Part shown: positions 19,972 to 29,365 of the stretch, in pieces
Layout: each line of letters starts with the position of its first letter
Numbering within the stretch: position 1 is the stretch's first letter
Origin: Lysobacter defluvii IMMIB APB-9 = DSM 18482
Lineage (GTDB): Bacteria; Pseudomonadota; Gammaproteobacteria; Xanthomonadales; Xanthomonadaceae
Assembly (NCBI RefSeq): GCF_000423325.1
Contig: NZ_AUHT01000005.1
Coordinates: 394,774 to 458,773, forward strand
Length of the DNA stretch: 64,000 nt
Direction of reading: 5' to 3'
Notes under the pieces: model-generated
The model's database searches: none
What the model saw: only the letters and a program-made list of their open reading frames with translations
Told to the model about the DNA's origin: nothing
Program-made: the position numbers and the translations under genes

Positions 19972-22840
19972 GACCCACAAGCTCCGCGACGCGATTTCAC
20001 TCGCGCTCGTCGCCGGAGCGGCTGCCGTTTCCGGCAACGCCTTCGCTCAGGAGGCCAGCCCCACTGGCCAGGACGCCACCACCCTCGACCGCATCGAGGT
20101 CACCGGCTCTCGCATCCGCCAGGTGGATGCCGAGACCTCCCAGCCGATCCTGGTGCTGGACCGCCAGGCCATCGAGCAGTCCGGCCGCACGTCGGTCGCC
20201 GACCTGCTGCAGACCATCACCACCAACGGCGCCCCGATCAACACCCAGGTCAACAACGGCGGCGACGGCTCCGCCGGCGTGGACCTGCGCGGCCTTGGTT
20301 CCGCCCGGACCCTCGTCCTGGTCAACGGCCGCCGCTGGGTCTCCAGCCTGGGCGGCAGCGTCGACCTGAACACCATCCCCTCGGCCATGGTCGAGCGGGT
20401 CGAGATCCTGAAGGACGGTGCGTCCTCGATCTACGGCTCCGACGCCATCGCGGGCGTGGTCAACCTCATCACCCGCCAGGACTTCGACGGCGCGGAAGCC
20501 CACGTCTACTACGGCCAGTACAGCCAGGGCGACGGCGAGCGCACCACCGCCGACTTCACGCTCGGCTCGAGCAGCGACCGCGGCAACATCGTGATCGGCA
20601 TCTCGCACACGGACGAGAAGGCGGTCTCGGCCGCTGACCGCGCCATTTCCCGCGACCCGGTCTTCGGCTTCGGTTCCTCGCAGTACAGCTCGTTCTCGAA
20701 CTACGGCCAGATCTGGGACCTGATCGACGCCGACGGCAACCCCACCGGCGACATCAACGAAGCCGCCACGCTCGCACGCTGGGTGGTCAACGACGGCGCG
20801 GATGGCCGCGACCTCGCCAACTACCATCCGTTCAGCAGTGCGGACGCGTACAACTACGCCAAGGACAACTACCTGCGCACGCCGAACGAGCGGACGTCGC
20901 TGTACGTGCAGGGCCGCTACGACATCACCGACACCGTGGCGTTCGTTACCGACGCGCTGTACAACGAGCGCCTGTCGGCGCAGCAGCTCGCCGGCTTCCC
21001 GCTCGGCGAGGGCAACTACCTGTCCGGTGACCAGGGCCTGTCCGCGGACAGTTACTACAACCCCACCCGGGGCACGGCGAACGCGCGCGAGCTGAACTGG
21101 AGCCGGCGCCTGGTGGAGCAGGAGCGCTTCTACGAGCAGGACGTCAAGACCTGGCACTTCTACGGCGGCTTCCAGGGCTCGTTCGACTTCGCGGACCGCT
21201 ACTTCGACTGGGATGTCGGCTACGCGTTCAACCGCAACGACCAGACCGACATGCAGATCGGCGACGTCAACATGCAGGCCCTGCGCACTGCGACCGGCGC
21301 GTCCTTCCTGGGCGACGACGGCGTCGTGTACTGCGGTACGCCCGACGCGGTCATCGAGGGCTGCGTGCCGTTCAACCCGCTCAGCAGCCCCGGCGAGATC
21401 ACCCAGGAGCAGCTCAACTACATCCTGTTCACCGCCAAGGACAAGTACCAGAACACCAGCAAGAGCTACACCGCCAACATCAGCGGCGACCTGTTCCAGC
21501 TGCCGGGCGGCATGGCGGGCTTCGCGGCCGGCTTCGAGCACCGCAAGGAGTCCGGCTACGACAACCCGGACGCGTTCGTGTCCGCCGGCCTGTCCTCGGG
21601 CAACGCGCGCCAGCCGACCTCGGGCGGGTACGACCTGAACGACTTCTACGTCGAGCTGCTGTTGCCGGTGCTGTCCGACGTGCCGGGTGCGCAGCTGCTG
21701 GAGTTCAGCCTTGCCACCCGCTACTCGGACTACAGCAACTTCGGCGAGACCACCAACAGCAAGTTCGGTTTCAAGTGGAAGCCGATCGACGACCTGCTGG
21801 TGCGAGGCAACTGGGCCGAGGGCTTCCGCGCCCCGGCGATCAGCAACCTGTTCGGTGGCGCCGCGGCCTCGTATGACAGCTACGGCGACCCCTGCTCGGC
21901 GGACAGCCCGTACTTCTCGCGACCGGAAGTGCAGCAGCGCTGCGCCGCGGCCGGCGTGCCGGAGGGCTTCGTGCAGCGCACCAACGCCGGCGACGGCTAC
22001 AACGGCCAGACCCCGTATCCGTTCAACTGGGTGTCGAACGTCGACCTGGGGCCGGAGACCGCCACCAACAAGACCCTGGGCTTCGTCTACAGCCCCGGAT
22101 ACTTCAGCGGCTTCGACCTGTCCGTCGACTGGTGGGAGATCAGCATCGAGGGGGCGATCAGCCGTCCTTCCGCCACCTACATCCTCGACCAGTGCTTCGT
22201 GGAGGGCGACGAGGGCTTCTGTGACATCGCGTATGGCCTTGGCGGGCTCACCCGCGACACATTCGGCACCATCAACAACTTCAACCGCGGCCTGCTGAAC
22301 CTGGCCGAGGTCGAGGTCGAAGGCTTCGACGTGACGGCGCGCTACCGCCTCCCGGAGACGAACTACGGCAGCTTCTGGCTGGTGTGGGACAACTCGTACA
22401 TCGCACGTTACGAGTCGCGCTCGACCCCCGAAGGCGAGTGGGACAACGTGGTGGGCGAGTACAGCCAGGATGTTCCGACCTGGCGCCTGCGCTCCAACCT
22501 GGGCGTGAACTGGAACCTGGGTGACTTCGGCGCAAGCTGGACCACGCGCTACTACTCCGGCCTGGTGGAGTCCTGCCCGACCTTCGCGCTCTCGGCGTGC
22601 AGTGACCCCGACCGCCGCATCGAGGCCGGTGCCGATCCGCAGAACCGCCTGCCCTCGACCACCTACCACGACGTGCAGGTCCGCTACGAGCTGCCGTGGA
22701 ACGGCCAGGTCGCGGTAGGTGTCAACAACGTGTTCGACAAGGATCCGCCGGTCTCCTTCCAGGCCTTCGCGAACTCGTTCGACTCCCAGTACGACACCCC
22801 GGGGCAGTTCTACTACATGGAGTACCGCCAGCGCTTCTGA
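19961..22840 (+). CDS. TonB-dependent outer-membrane receptor (first of pair)
   Basis: The 959-residue protein has a long signal peptide typical of Xanthomonad receptors (MTLKTHKLRDAISLALVAGA, cleaved after FAQ). A TonB box lies near residue 45 (TTLDRIEVTG). The plug domain follows to about residue 180, with LVLVNGRRW and the family motif LKDGASSIYGSDAIAG. The 22-strand barrel ends in the terminal aromatic signature YRQRF. Such receptors import siderophores, vitamins, sugars or peptide-like ligands using TonB energy; the substrate cannot be told. The ATG has GGAGAGAGAG directly upstream. It shares promoter, leader and N-terminus with the receptor at 24526 but differs in the ligand-facing loops. 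A strong terminator follows. Confidence 0.95.
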   Translation: MTLKTHKLRDAISLALVAGAAAVSGNAFAQEASPTGQDATTLDRIEVTGSRIRQVDAETSQPILVLDRQAIEQSGRTSVADLLQTITTNGAPINTQVNNGGDGSAGVDLRGLGSARTLVLVNGRRWVSSLGGSVDLNTIPSAMVERVEILKDGASSIYGSDAIAGVVNLITRQDFDGAEAHVYYGQYSQGDGERTTADFTLGSSSDRGNIVIGISHTDEKAVSAADRAISRDPVFGFGSSQYSSFSNYGQIWDLIDADGNPTGDINEAATLARWVVNDGADGRDLANYHPFSSADAYNYAKDNYLRTPNERTSLYVQGRYDITDTVAFVTDALYNERLSAQQLAGFPLGEGNYLSGDQGLSADSYYNPTRGTANARELNWSRRLVEQERFYEQDVKTWHFYGGFQGSFDFADRYFDWDVGYAFNRNDQTDMQIGDVNMQALRTATGASFLGDDGVVYCGTPDAVIEGCVPFNPLSSPGEITQEQLNYILFTAKDKYQNTSKSYTANISGDLFQLPGGMAGFAAGFEHRKESGYDNPDAFVSAGLSSGNARQPTSGGYDLNDFYVELLLPVLSDVPGAQLLEFSLATRYSDYSNFGETTNSKFGFKWKPIDDLLVRGNWAEGFRAPAISNLFGGAAASYDSYGDPCSADSPYFSRPEVQQRCAAAGVPEGFVQRTNAGDGYNGQTPYPFNWVSNVDLGPETATNKTLGFVYSPGYFSGFDLSVDWWEISIEGAISRPSATYILDQCFVEGDEGFCDIAYGLGGLTRDTFGTINNFNRGLLNLAEVEVEGFDVTARYRLPETNYGSFWLVWDNSYIARYESRSTPEGEWDNVVGEYSQDVPTWRLRSNLGVNWNLGDFGASWTTRYYSGLVESCPTFALSACSDPDRRIEAGADPQNRLPSTTYHDVQVRYELPWNGQVAVGVNNVFDKDPPVSFQAFANSFDSQYDTPGQFYYMEYRQRF

Positions 22841-22861
22841 TGCACGGCGGATAGCAACAGG

Positions 22862-22892
22862 GAGGGCGGCCCCGGCGACGGGGCCGCCCTTT
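22862..22892 (+). terminator. Rho-independent terminator of the first TonB receptor gene
   Basis: An 11-bp perfect stem (AGGGCGGCCCC with GGGGCCGCCCT), a 6-base loop GGCGAC and TTTT follow 22 bp after the receptor stop. It separates the receptor from the hydroxylase gene. Confidence 0.88.
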
Positions 22893-22947
22893 TGCTGTGG
22901 CCACGGTGATTCCGCGGGCGCCAGCCCGGCACAGCCAGGACCAAGCG

Positions 22948-24264
22948 ATGAGCAGAGACGACATGGAATCCGCGCACCTGTTGCGCGCCCGCGCCCGCGA
23001 TGCGGCGATGCGGGGCGACGGCGCGCTTGCGCACTCCCTCTTCAGCGCCCTGCTGGCCCATGCGCCCGGGGATGCGGAGGCATCGAACTACATCGCGGTG
23101 AGCGACCTGGCCGCCGGCCGCGTCGGCGAAGCGCGAGCGCGACTGCAGCGCGTGCTGCAAGCGCACCCCGATGACCCGACCACGCGCAAGAACCTCGGCA
23201 TCGCGCTCCTTCGTGCCGGCGAGGCCGAGGGTGCGCGCGAGGTGCTCCGGGCGCTGGTCACGGAAGACCCCTCCTTCTTCGTCGCGCGCCTGCACCTGGG
23301 CGTGGCGTACGAGCAGCTTGGCGACCGCGAACAGGCCGCCAACGAATATTTCCGCGCGATCGCCGCCGCACAGCAGCAGGGCCACTGGACCGCGCCCCGC
23401 ACGACTCCTCCGGGGCTGCGCCCCGCGGTGGAGCACGCTATGGAGGTCGCCCGCCTTGGACGTCGCGCCCTGCTCGCCTCGCTTCTTGGGCCCTTGCGGG
23501 AGAAGCACGGCACCGCGGCGATGGAGCGCGTGGACCGCTGCGTCTCCGGCTATCTCGGCGACCTGCGCCTGAGGCCGGCCGACCCGCGGCAGCAGCCGCA
23601 GTTCCTCTACTTTCCCGGGCTGCCGGAAACCCCGGTGTTCGACCGGGCGCTGTTCCCCTGGTACGACGACATGGAGCAGGCCACCGGGCTCATCACGGCG
23701 GAGTTGCGCGAGGTGCTCGGGGACACGCCGCAGCTGGAGCCGTTCCTCGGCGAACCGCCACCGGGGCTCACGTCCAGCTACCTGAGTGGCGACGGCGGAT
23801 CCGGCGCCCCACGGTGGGACGCCTTCTTCTTCTACCGTCACGGGCGCAGGTACGAGGCGAACGCACGAAGGTGCCCGCGCACCGTCGAGGCCCTCGACCG
23901 CGCCCCCACCGTCCGGATCCCGGGCCATGCGCCCGAGTCACTGTTTTCCGTCCTCGGACCGGGCTCGCACATCAAGCCGCACCACGGCGTCACCAATACA
24001 CGCGTGGTGACGCACCTGCCGCTGGTGGTGCCCGAGGGGTGCCGGCTCCGCGTCGCCGACCATATCCACGCCTGGCAACCCGGACGCTGCTTCACGTTCG
24101 ACGACACGTACGAGCACGAAGCCTGGAACCGCAGCAACGAAACCCGCGTGGTCCTGCTCTTCGATGTGTGGAACCCGTATTTGACGCAGCCTGAACAAGA
24201 GGCCCTGGCCGTGCTGGTGAGGGGCCTCGGCGACCTCGACCGTCCCGCACCAGGCTCCCCTTGA
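22948..24264 (+). CDS. TPR / aspartyl-asparaginyl beta-hydroxylase domain protein
   Basis: The 438-residue protein has three to four tetratricopeptide-like helical repeats in residues about 10-145 (LAHSLFSALLAHAPGDAEA, LQAHPDDPTTRKNLGIALL, VARLHLGVAYEQLGDREQA). A C-terminal domain of the aspartyl/asparaginyl beta-hydroxylase family covers about 270-425. It shows SHIKPHHGVTNTRVVTHLPL, then FTFDDTYEHEAWN and RVVLLFDVWNP: two iron-binding His and the 2-oxoglutarate Arg. These enzymes hydroxylate Asp or Asn side chains with Fe(II), oxygen and 2-oxoglutarate. No signal peptide is seen. The ATG at 22948 follows AGGA; an upstream GTG is less likely. It lies between two paralogous TonB receptors, which suggests a linked role in ligand or peptide handling. 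Confidence 0.9.
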   Translation: MSRDDMESAHLLRARARDAAMRGDGALAHSLFSALLAHAPGDAEASNYIAVSDLAAGRVGEARARLQRVLQAHPDDPTTRKNLGIALLRAGEAEGAREVLRALVTEDPSFFVARLHLGVAYEQLGDREQAANEYFRAIAAAQQQGHWTAPRTTPPGLRPAVEHAMEVARLGRRALLASLLGPLREKHGTAAMERVDRCVSGYLGDLRLRPADPRQQPQFLYFPGLPETPVFDRALFPWYDDMEQATGLITAELREVLGDTPQLEPFLGEPPPGLTSSYLSGDGGSGAPRWDAFFFYRHGRRYEANARRCPRTVEALDRAPTVRIPGHAPESLFSVLGPGSHIKPHHGVTNTRVVTHLPLVVPEGCRLRVADHIHAWQPGRCFTFDDTYEHEAWNRSNETRVVLLFDVWNPYLTQPEQEALAVLVRGLGDLDRPAPGSP

Positions 24265-24413
24265 GAACGGAGAGGGCAACCGCCAAGGACAGGATCGGCA
24301 CAGTGGCACCGGCCGAGCAACGTTTGCCGTATTTGGCGCAACATCTCCAACTAGCTGATTCGTAGGCTCTTTTCCGGGGGTGTAACAGCGCTCTAAGTAA
24401 ATCTTAATGGGAC

Positions 24414-24442
24414 TTTAATTCTTTCCTCCCTGCGACTACCAT
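24414..24442 (+). promoter_or_regulatory. Putative promoter of the second TonB receptor gene
   Basis: TTTAAT (24414-24419), a 17-base spacer and TACCAT (24437-24442) repeat the arrangement seen at 19854-19882. The downstream leader is also conserved, with an ATG at 24495 opening MGYQDSLGERD 31 bases before the receptor start. Here that upstream frame has no nearby stop, so a fixed short peptide is not conserved. Confidence 0.55.
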
Positions 24443-24525
24443 CGACCGGCCCTACCGGGTTTCGCAGCCACTTTTGCTGCATCCGGGGGGTCCCATGGGA
24501 TACCAAGACTCACTTGGAGAGAGAG

Positions 24526-27354
24526 ATGCAGTTCAAGACCCACAAGCTCCGCGACGCGATCACCTTCGCGCTCGTTGCGGGCGCCACCAGCGTCGCCGGT
24601 ACCAGCGTCGCGTTTGCGCAGGACTCCGGCCAGGGGGCCACCACGCTCGATCGCATCGAGGTCACCGGCTCGCGTATCCGCCAGGTCGACATCGAGACCT
24701 CGCAGCCGGTCCTGATGATTTCCCGCGAGGAGATCGAGAACCAGGGCTTCAGCACCGTCGCCGACATCCTGCAGAACGTCTCCGCCGCGGGCAGCCCCGC
24801 CTTCAGCCGCGCCTCGCCGCTGACCGCGAACGCCGAAGCCGGCGGCTCGTACATCGACCTGCGCAACCTGGGCGCCACCCGCACCCTGGTCCTGGTCAAC
24901 GGCAAGCGCCTGGGCATCAGCACCGCGGGCTACCAGGACATCTCCACCATCCCGTCCTCCGTGGTCGAGCGCATCGAAGTCCTCAAGGACGGCGCGTCCT
25001 CGATCTACGGCTCGGACGCGATGGCCGGCGTGATCAACATCATCACCCGCAAGAACTTCGATGGCGCCGAAGTCAATGCGTACTTCGGCCAGTACGACGA
25101 AGGCGACGGCACCATCCAGAGCTATGACTTCGTCACCGGCTTCTCCGGCGACCGCGGTTCGGTGACCATCGGTGCCGAGTACCACAAGGAAGAGGAAGTC
25201 TGGGCAAAGGACCGCTGGTTCTCCGCCGACAGCTACCCGGGCTACCCGCAGTACAGCAACACCGTGGTCGGCCAGTGGGGCAACTGGCGCCGCTCCGGCA
25301 CCACCGATCCGTGGATGGCACCGAACCGCGGCAGCGACGCCCTGGACGAGTCGGACTTCCACCCGCAGACGTCCGAGGACACCAGCCGTGCGTCCGACCA
25401 GATGCACCTGCGCACCCCGCAGGAGCGCCGCTCGCTGTTCGCCACGGCGGACTTCGAGATCACGGACAACATCCGCTTCGTCAGCGACATGGCGTACAAC
25501 CAGCGTGACGCCTTCCGCCAGATCGCCGGGTACCCGACGCAGTCGACCGCCATCGACGCTCCGATGCACGCCGACAGTGTCTTCAACCCGGTCGGCGAGC
25601 AGATCGACTGGCGCCGCCGTGGCTGGGAAGTGCCCCGCACGACCCAGAGCGACCTGACCACCTGGCGCTTCACCGCCGCCCTGGAAGGCTCGTTCGACAT
25701 CGGCGATCGCTACTTCGACTGGGACGCCGGGACGCTGTACAACAAGACCGACCTCAAGGTCATCAACAACGGCAACTTCTACAAGCCGCATGTCCGCAAT
25801 GCGGTCGGTCCGTCGTTCGTCAATGCGCAGGGCCAGATCGTCTGCGGCACCCCGGACGCCCCGATCGCGGACTGCGTTGCCTGGAACCCGTTTGCCGGTT
25901 TCGGCACTGGTGCCGTGGAGCACTCGCTCGACGACCCGCGCGTGCAGAACTATCTGTTCAAGCAGGAGCACGCCCTCGGCGAGACCGAGACCAACAGCTA
26001 CTTCGCCAACCTGGCGGGCTCGCTGTTCTCGCTGCCGGCAGGCGACCTCGGCTTCGCCGTCGGGTACGAGTACCGCAAGGAGCAGGGCGGGTTCTTCCCC
26101 GACGCGATCGCCCAGTCGGGTGACTCCACCAACCTGGCCTCGGGCCCGACCTACGGCAGCTACCAGCTCGACGAGTTCTATGCCGAGCTGAACATCCCGG
26201 TGCTGGCCGACGTGGCCTTCGCCCAGGAGCTGACGTTCAACGTTGCCAGCCGCTACTCGGACTTCGATACCTTTGGTGACACCACCAACAACAAGTTCGG
26301 CCTGAAGTGGCGTCCGGTGGACGACCTGCTGGTGCGTGCGACCTACGCCGAGGGCTTCCGTGCCCCGACGATCTCCAATCTGTACGGCGGCGGCTCGCAG
26401 ACCTTCACCACCGGCTTCCGTGACCCGTGCGACAGCGTCTACGGCGAGGCACGCGGAAGCGCCCGCTGCCTGCAGGACGTCGCGGCCGACTACCGCCAGC
26501 TGCAGCAGGGCTTCGTCCCGACCGACGGCCCGGCGGCGCAGACCCCGGTCCCGTTCACCAGCGGCTCGAACCCGAACCTCTCGCCGGAGACCTCCGAGTC
26601 CAAGAACCTCGGCATCGTCTACAGCCCGAGCTTCGTCGAGGGCCTGAGCGTCGCGGTCGACTGGTGGAACATCCGGATCGAGGACACCCTGGTGTCCGAC
26701 ACGCCGAACCTGATGCTGAGCGACTGCTACGTCGCGCTCATCGAGTCGCGCTGCGCGGGCTTCACGCGTGATCCGGTGACCGGCATCGTCAACGACCTGA
26801 CCTACGGCCTGCGCAACGCCGGTTACTACGATACCGAGGGCTACGACGTTGACCTCGGCTACCGTATCAACACCGACTACGGTCGCTTCGGCGCCCAGTG
26901 GCAGACCACCTACGTCAGCAAGTACGAAGTCAAGTCGACCAACGACTTCGACGCCGTACCGTCGCAGTACAACGGTTTCAGCTCCTACTTCCGTATCCGT
27001 TCGAACCTGAACCTGAACTGGAACCTGGGTGATTTCGGCAGCTCGCTGGGCTTCCGCTACTACTCGGGCGTGAAGGAAAGCTGCACCTTCGACGAGCACT
27101 GCAACCTGCCGGACTACCAGGCCCCGGATACGCAGGGCAACGTGACCCCGCAGAACCGCGTTGGTTCGGTCACGTTCACGGACCTCCAGTTCAGCTGGAA
27201 TGCTCCGTGGAACGCGAAGATCGCCATTGGTGCGAACAACGTGTTCGACCGCACCGGCCCGGTGATGTACAGCCAGCCGAACTCGAACTACTCGTACTAC
27301 GGTGGTTACGACATCGGTCGCTTCATGTACGTGAAGTACCAGCAGCGCTTCTGA
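24526..27354 (+). CDS. TonB-dependent outer-membrane receptor (second of pair)
   Basis: The 942-residue protein is a paralogue of the receptor at 19961. It has the same signal peptide style (MQFKTHKLRDAITFALVAGA), TonB box region TTLDRIEVTGSRIRQV, plug motif LKDGASSIYGSDAMAG and terminal signature YQQRF. The plug is closely conserved while several barrel loops differ in length, so a different ligand is likely. Codon choice leans to GGT, CGT and GTT more than in neighbouring genes, which hints at high expression. The ATG has GGAGAGAGAG directly upstream; a TTG 12 bases earlier is rejected. Two terminators follow. Confidence 0.95.
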   Translation: MQFKTHKLRDAITFALVAGATSVAGTSVAFAQDSGQGATTLDRIEVTGSRIRQVDIETSQPVLMISREEIENQGFSTVADILQNVSAAGSPAFSRASPLTANAEAGGSYIDLRNLGATRTLVLVNGKRLGISTAGYQDISTIPSSVVERIEVLKDGASSIYGSDAMAGVINIITRKNFDGAEVNAYFGQYDEGDGTIQSYDFVTGFSGDRGSVTIGAEYHKEEEVWAKDRWFSADSYPGYPQYSNTVVGQWGNWRRSGTTDPWMAPNRGSDALDESDFHPQTSEDTSRASDQMHLRTPQERRSLFATADFEITDNIRFVSDMAYNQRDAFRQIAGYPTQSTAIDAPMHADSVFNPVGEQIDWRRRGWEVPRTTQSDLTTWRFTAALEGSFDIGDRYFDWDAGTLYNKTDLKVINNGNFYKPHVRNAVGPSFVNAQGQIVCGTPDAPIADCVAWNPFAGFGTGAVEHSLDDPRVQNYLFKQEHALGETETNSYFANLAGSLFSLPAGDLGFAVGYEYRKEQGGFFPDAIAQSGDSTNLASGPTYGSYQLDEFYAELNIPVLADVAFAQELTFNVASRYSDFDTFGDTTNNKFGLKWRPVDDLLVRATYAEGFRAPTISNLYGGGSQTFTTGFRDPCDSVYGEARGSARCLQDVAADYRQLQQGFVPTDGPAAQTPVPFTSGSNPNLSPETSESKNLGIVYSPSFVEGLSVAVDWWNIRIEDTLVSDTPNLMLSDCYVALIESRCAGFTRDPVTGIVNDLTYGLRNAGYYDTEGYDVDLGYRINTDYGRFGAQWQTTYVSKYEVKSTNDFDAVPSQYNGFSSYFRIRSNLNLNWNLGDFGSSLGFRYYSGVKESCTFDEHCNLPDYQAPDTQGNVTPQNRVGSVTFTDLQFSWNAPWNAKIAIGANNVFDRTGPVMYSQPNSNYSYYGGYDIGRFMYVKYQQRF

Positions 27355-27379
27355 TCCATCGTCGCGCTGAGCAACACCA

Positions 27380-27409
27380 CCACGGCCCCGCAAGGGGCCG
27401 TGGTTTTTT
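27380..27409 (+). terminator. Rho-independent terminator of the second TonB receptor gene
   Basis: A 10-bp perfect stem (CCACGGCCCC with GGGGCCGTGG), a GCAA loop and six T residues lie 26 bp after the receptor stop. Confidence 0.92.
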
Positions 27410-27450
27410 GTGCAGCCAGGCAGGCCATTCCCGGCCCTGGGCGCGCACAT

Positions 27451-27480
27451 GAAAAAGCCCCGGCATGCCGGGGCTTTTTC
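27451..27480. terminator. Perfectly symmetric bidirectional terminator
   Basis: A 30-base perfect palindrome has GAAAAAGCCCC on the left arm and its complement on the right. It therefore carries a T-run in both directions. It can stop pckG transcription from the right and any read-through from the receptor on the left. Confidence 0.9.
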
Positions 27481-27519
27481 CTGGATACGCGGGACTCTGC
27501 GGGGGAGCCGCTGCCGGCC

Positions 27520-29307
27520 CTAGCCAGCCAGCGCGCGCGCGATCCGCTGCTGCTCGTCCTTCAGCGCCCGAGGCATGCGCGGACCGTAGCTGTCCAGGTA
27601 CTCGCCGATGCTGTCGAACTCGGCCTTCCAGCCCTCGCGCTCGAAGCCGAACAGCTTCTCCCTGGCTTCGCCCGTCAGCTCCAAGCCGTCCAGGTTGAGG
27701 TCGCCGGCAGTCGGCAGGTTGCCGATCGGGGTCTCCACCGCGCCGGCCTCCCCCTTGACCCGCCCGATCATCCACTCCAGCACGCGCAGGTTGTCGCCGA
27801 AGCCCGGCCACAGGAAGTCGCCGCCGTCGCCCTTGCGGAACCAGTTGACGTGGAAGATCTTCGGGAGCCTGTTGCTGCCGTCGTCGAACGACAGCCAGTG
27901 GGCGAAGTAGTCGGCGAAGTTGTAGCCACAGAACGGCTTCATCGCCATCGGGTCGCGGCGCATCACGCCGACCGCGCCGGTGGCGGCGGCGGTGGTCTCC
28001 GAGCCCATCGCCGCGCCCACCAGCACGCCGTGGGTCCAGTCGCGGGCCTCGAACACCAGCGGCACCAGCGACGGGCGGCGGCCGCCGAAGACGATCGCGC
28101 TGATCGGCACGCCCTCGGGGTTCTCGGCCTCCGGCGACCAGCTGGGGCACTGCCGTGCGCTCACGGTGAAGCGCGCATTCGGATGCGCCGCCGGACGCTT
28201 GCCGGCGTCGTACGGCTCGCCGCGCCAGTCGATGGCAGGCTCGCCCTCGCCCAGGCCTTCCCACCACGGCTGGTTGTCGGCGGTCACCCCGACGTTGGTG
28301 AAGATGGTGTTGGACTGGATGGAGGCCAGCGCGCTCGGGTTGGACTTGCGTGAGGTGCCCGGGGCGACGCCGAAGAACCCGGCTTCCGGATTGATCGCGT
28401 ACAGGCGGCCGTCCTTCCCGGGGCGCATCCAGCAGATGTCATCGCCGATGGTGCTGATCTTCCAGCCGTCCTTCCGGTAGCCCTCCGGCGGGATCAGCAT
28501 GGCCAGGTTGGTCTTGCCGCAGGCCGACGGGAACGCGGCGGCGATGTAGTGGGTCTCGCCCCGGGGGTTGGTCACGCCCAGGATCAGCATGTGCTCGGCG
28601 AGCCAGCCCTCGTTGCGGGCCTGGTGGCTGGCGATGCGCAGCGCGTGGCACTTCTTGCCCAGCAGGGCGTTGCCGCCGTAGCCGGAGCCGTAGGACTTGA
28701 TCGTCAGCTCCTCGGGGAAGTGCATGATGAAGCGGCGCTCCGGGTCGAGCTCGCCGGTGGAGTGCAGGCCCTTCACGAACCTGCCCTCGCGCTCGATCCG
28801 CGCCAGGGCCGGTGCGCCCATGCGGGTCATGATCCGCATGTTGGCGACCACGTACGGGCTGTCGGTGATCTCCACCCCGCAGCGCGACAGCGGCGAATCG
28901 ATCGGGCCCATGCAGTACGGGATCACGTACATCGTGCGCCCCTGCATGCAGCCGTCGAACAACGCGTCGATCTTCGCGTGGGCGTCGGCCGGCGACATCC
29001 AGTGGTTGTTCGGGCCGGCGTCGTCGCGTTCGGGGGTGCAGACGAAGGTCAGGTGCTCGACGCGGGCGACGTCGTTCGGGTCGGAGCGGTGCAGCCAGCT
29101 GCCCGGGTGGGTCTCGTGGTTGAGGCGGATGAGCGTACCGTCGGCTTCCATGCCGGCGACCAGGGCAGCGTTCTCGGCATCGCTGCCGTCGCACCAGTGG
29201 ATCGCGTCGGGGCGGGTCAGCGCCGCCACCTCCGCCACCCAGGCGTTGAGCGCGGCGAGGGAACTGCCGGCGGTGCCGGCCGGGGAAACGTCGGGGACTG
29301 CATTCAC
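27520..29307 (-). CDS. pckG: Phosphoenolpyruvate carboxykinase (GTP)
   Basis: The 595-residue protein is a full-length GTP-dependent PEPCK. It shows the P-loop with reactive Cys (AFPSACGKTNLAM), YGGNALLGKKCHALR and FGVAPGTS-type active-site stretches. It converts oxaloacetate and GTP to phosphoenolpyruvate, CO2 and GDP for gluconeogenesis. The start is a GTG at 29307 with GGAGG 8 bases upstream; a nearby ATG is out of frame. The symmetric terminator at 27451-27480 lies downstream. Confidence 0.97.
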   Translation of the reverse strand: MNAVPDVSPAGTAGSSLAALNAWVAEVAALTRPDAIHWCDGSDAENAALVAGMEADGTLIRLNHETHPGSWLHRSDPNDVARVEHLTFVCTPERDDAGPNNHWMSPADAHAKIDALFDGCMQGRTMYVIPYCMGPIDSPLSRCGVEITDSPYVVANMRIMTRMGAPALARIEREGRFVKGLHSTGELDPERRFIMHFPEELTIKSYGSGYGGNALLGKKCHALRIASHQARNEGWLAEHMLILGVTNPRGETHYIAAAFPSACGKTNLAMLIPPEGYRKDGWKISTIGDDICWMRPGKDGRLYAINPEAGFFGVAPGTSRKSNPSALASIQSNTIFTNVGVTADNQPWWEGLGEGEPAIDWRGEPYDAGKRPAAHPNARFTVSARQCPSWSPEAENPEGVPISAIVFGGRRPSLVPLVFEARDWTHGVLVGAAMGSETTAAATGAVGVMRRDPMAMKPFCGYNFADYFAHWLSFDDGSNRLPKIFHVNWFRKGDGGDFLWPGFGDNLRVLEWMIGRVKGEAGAVETPIGNLPTAGDLNLDGLELTGEAREKLFGFEREGWKAEFDSIGEYLDSYGPRMPRALKDEQQRIARALAG

Positions 29308-29365
29308 GGGCTGGACCTCCGCCGGTGGATTCTGGGGAATGCCCGGCGCCGCCGGGCGCGGAAAA

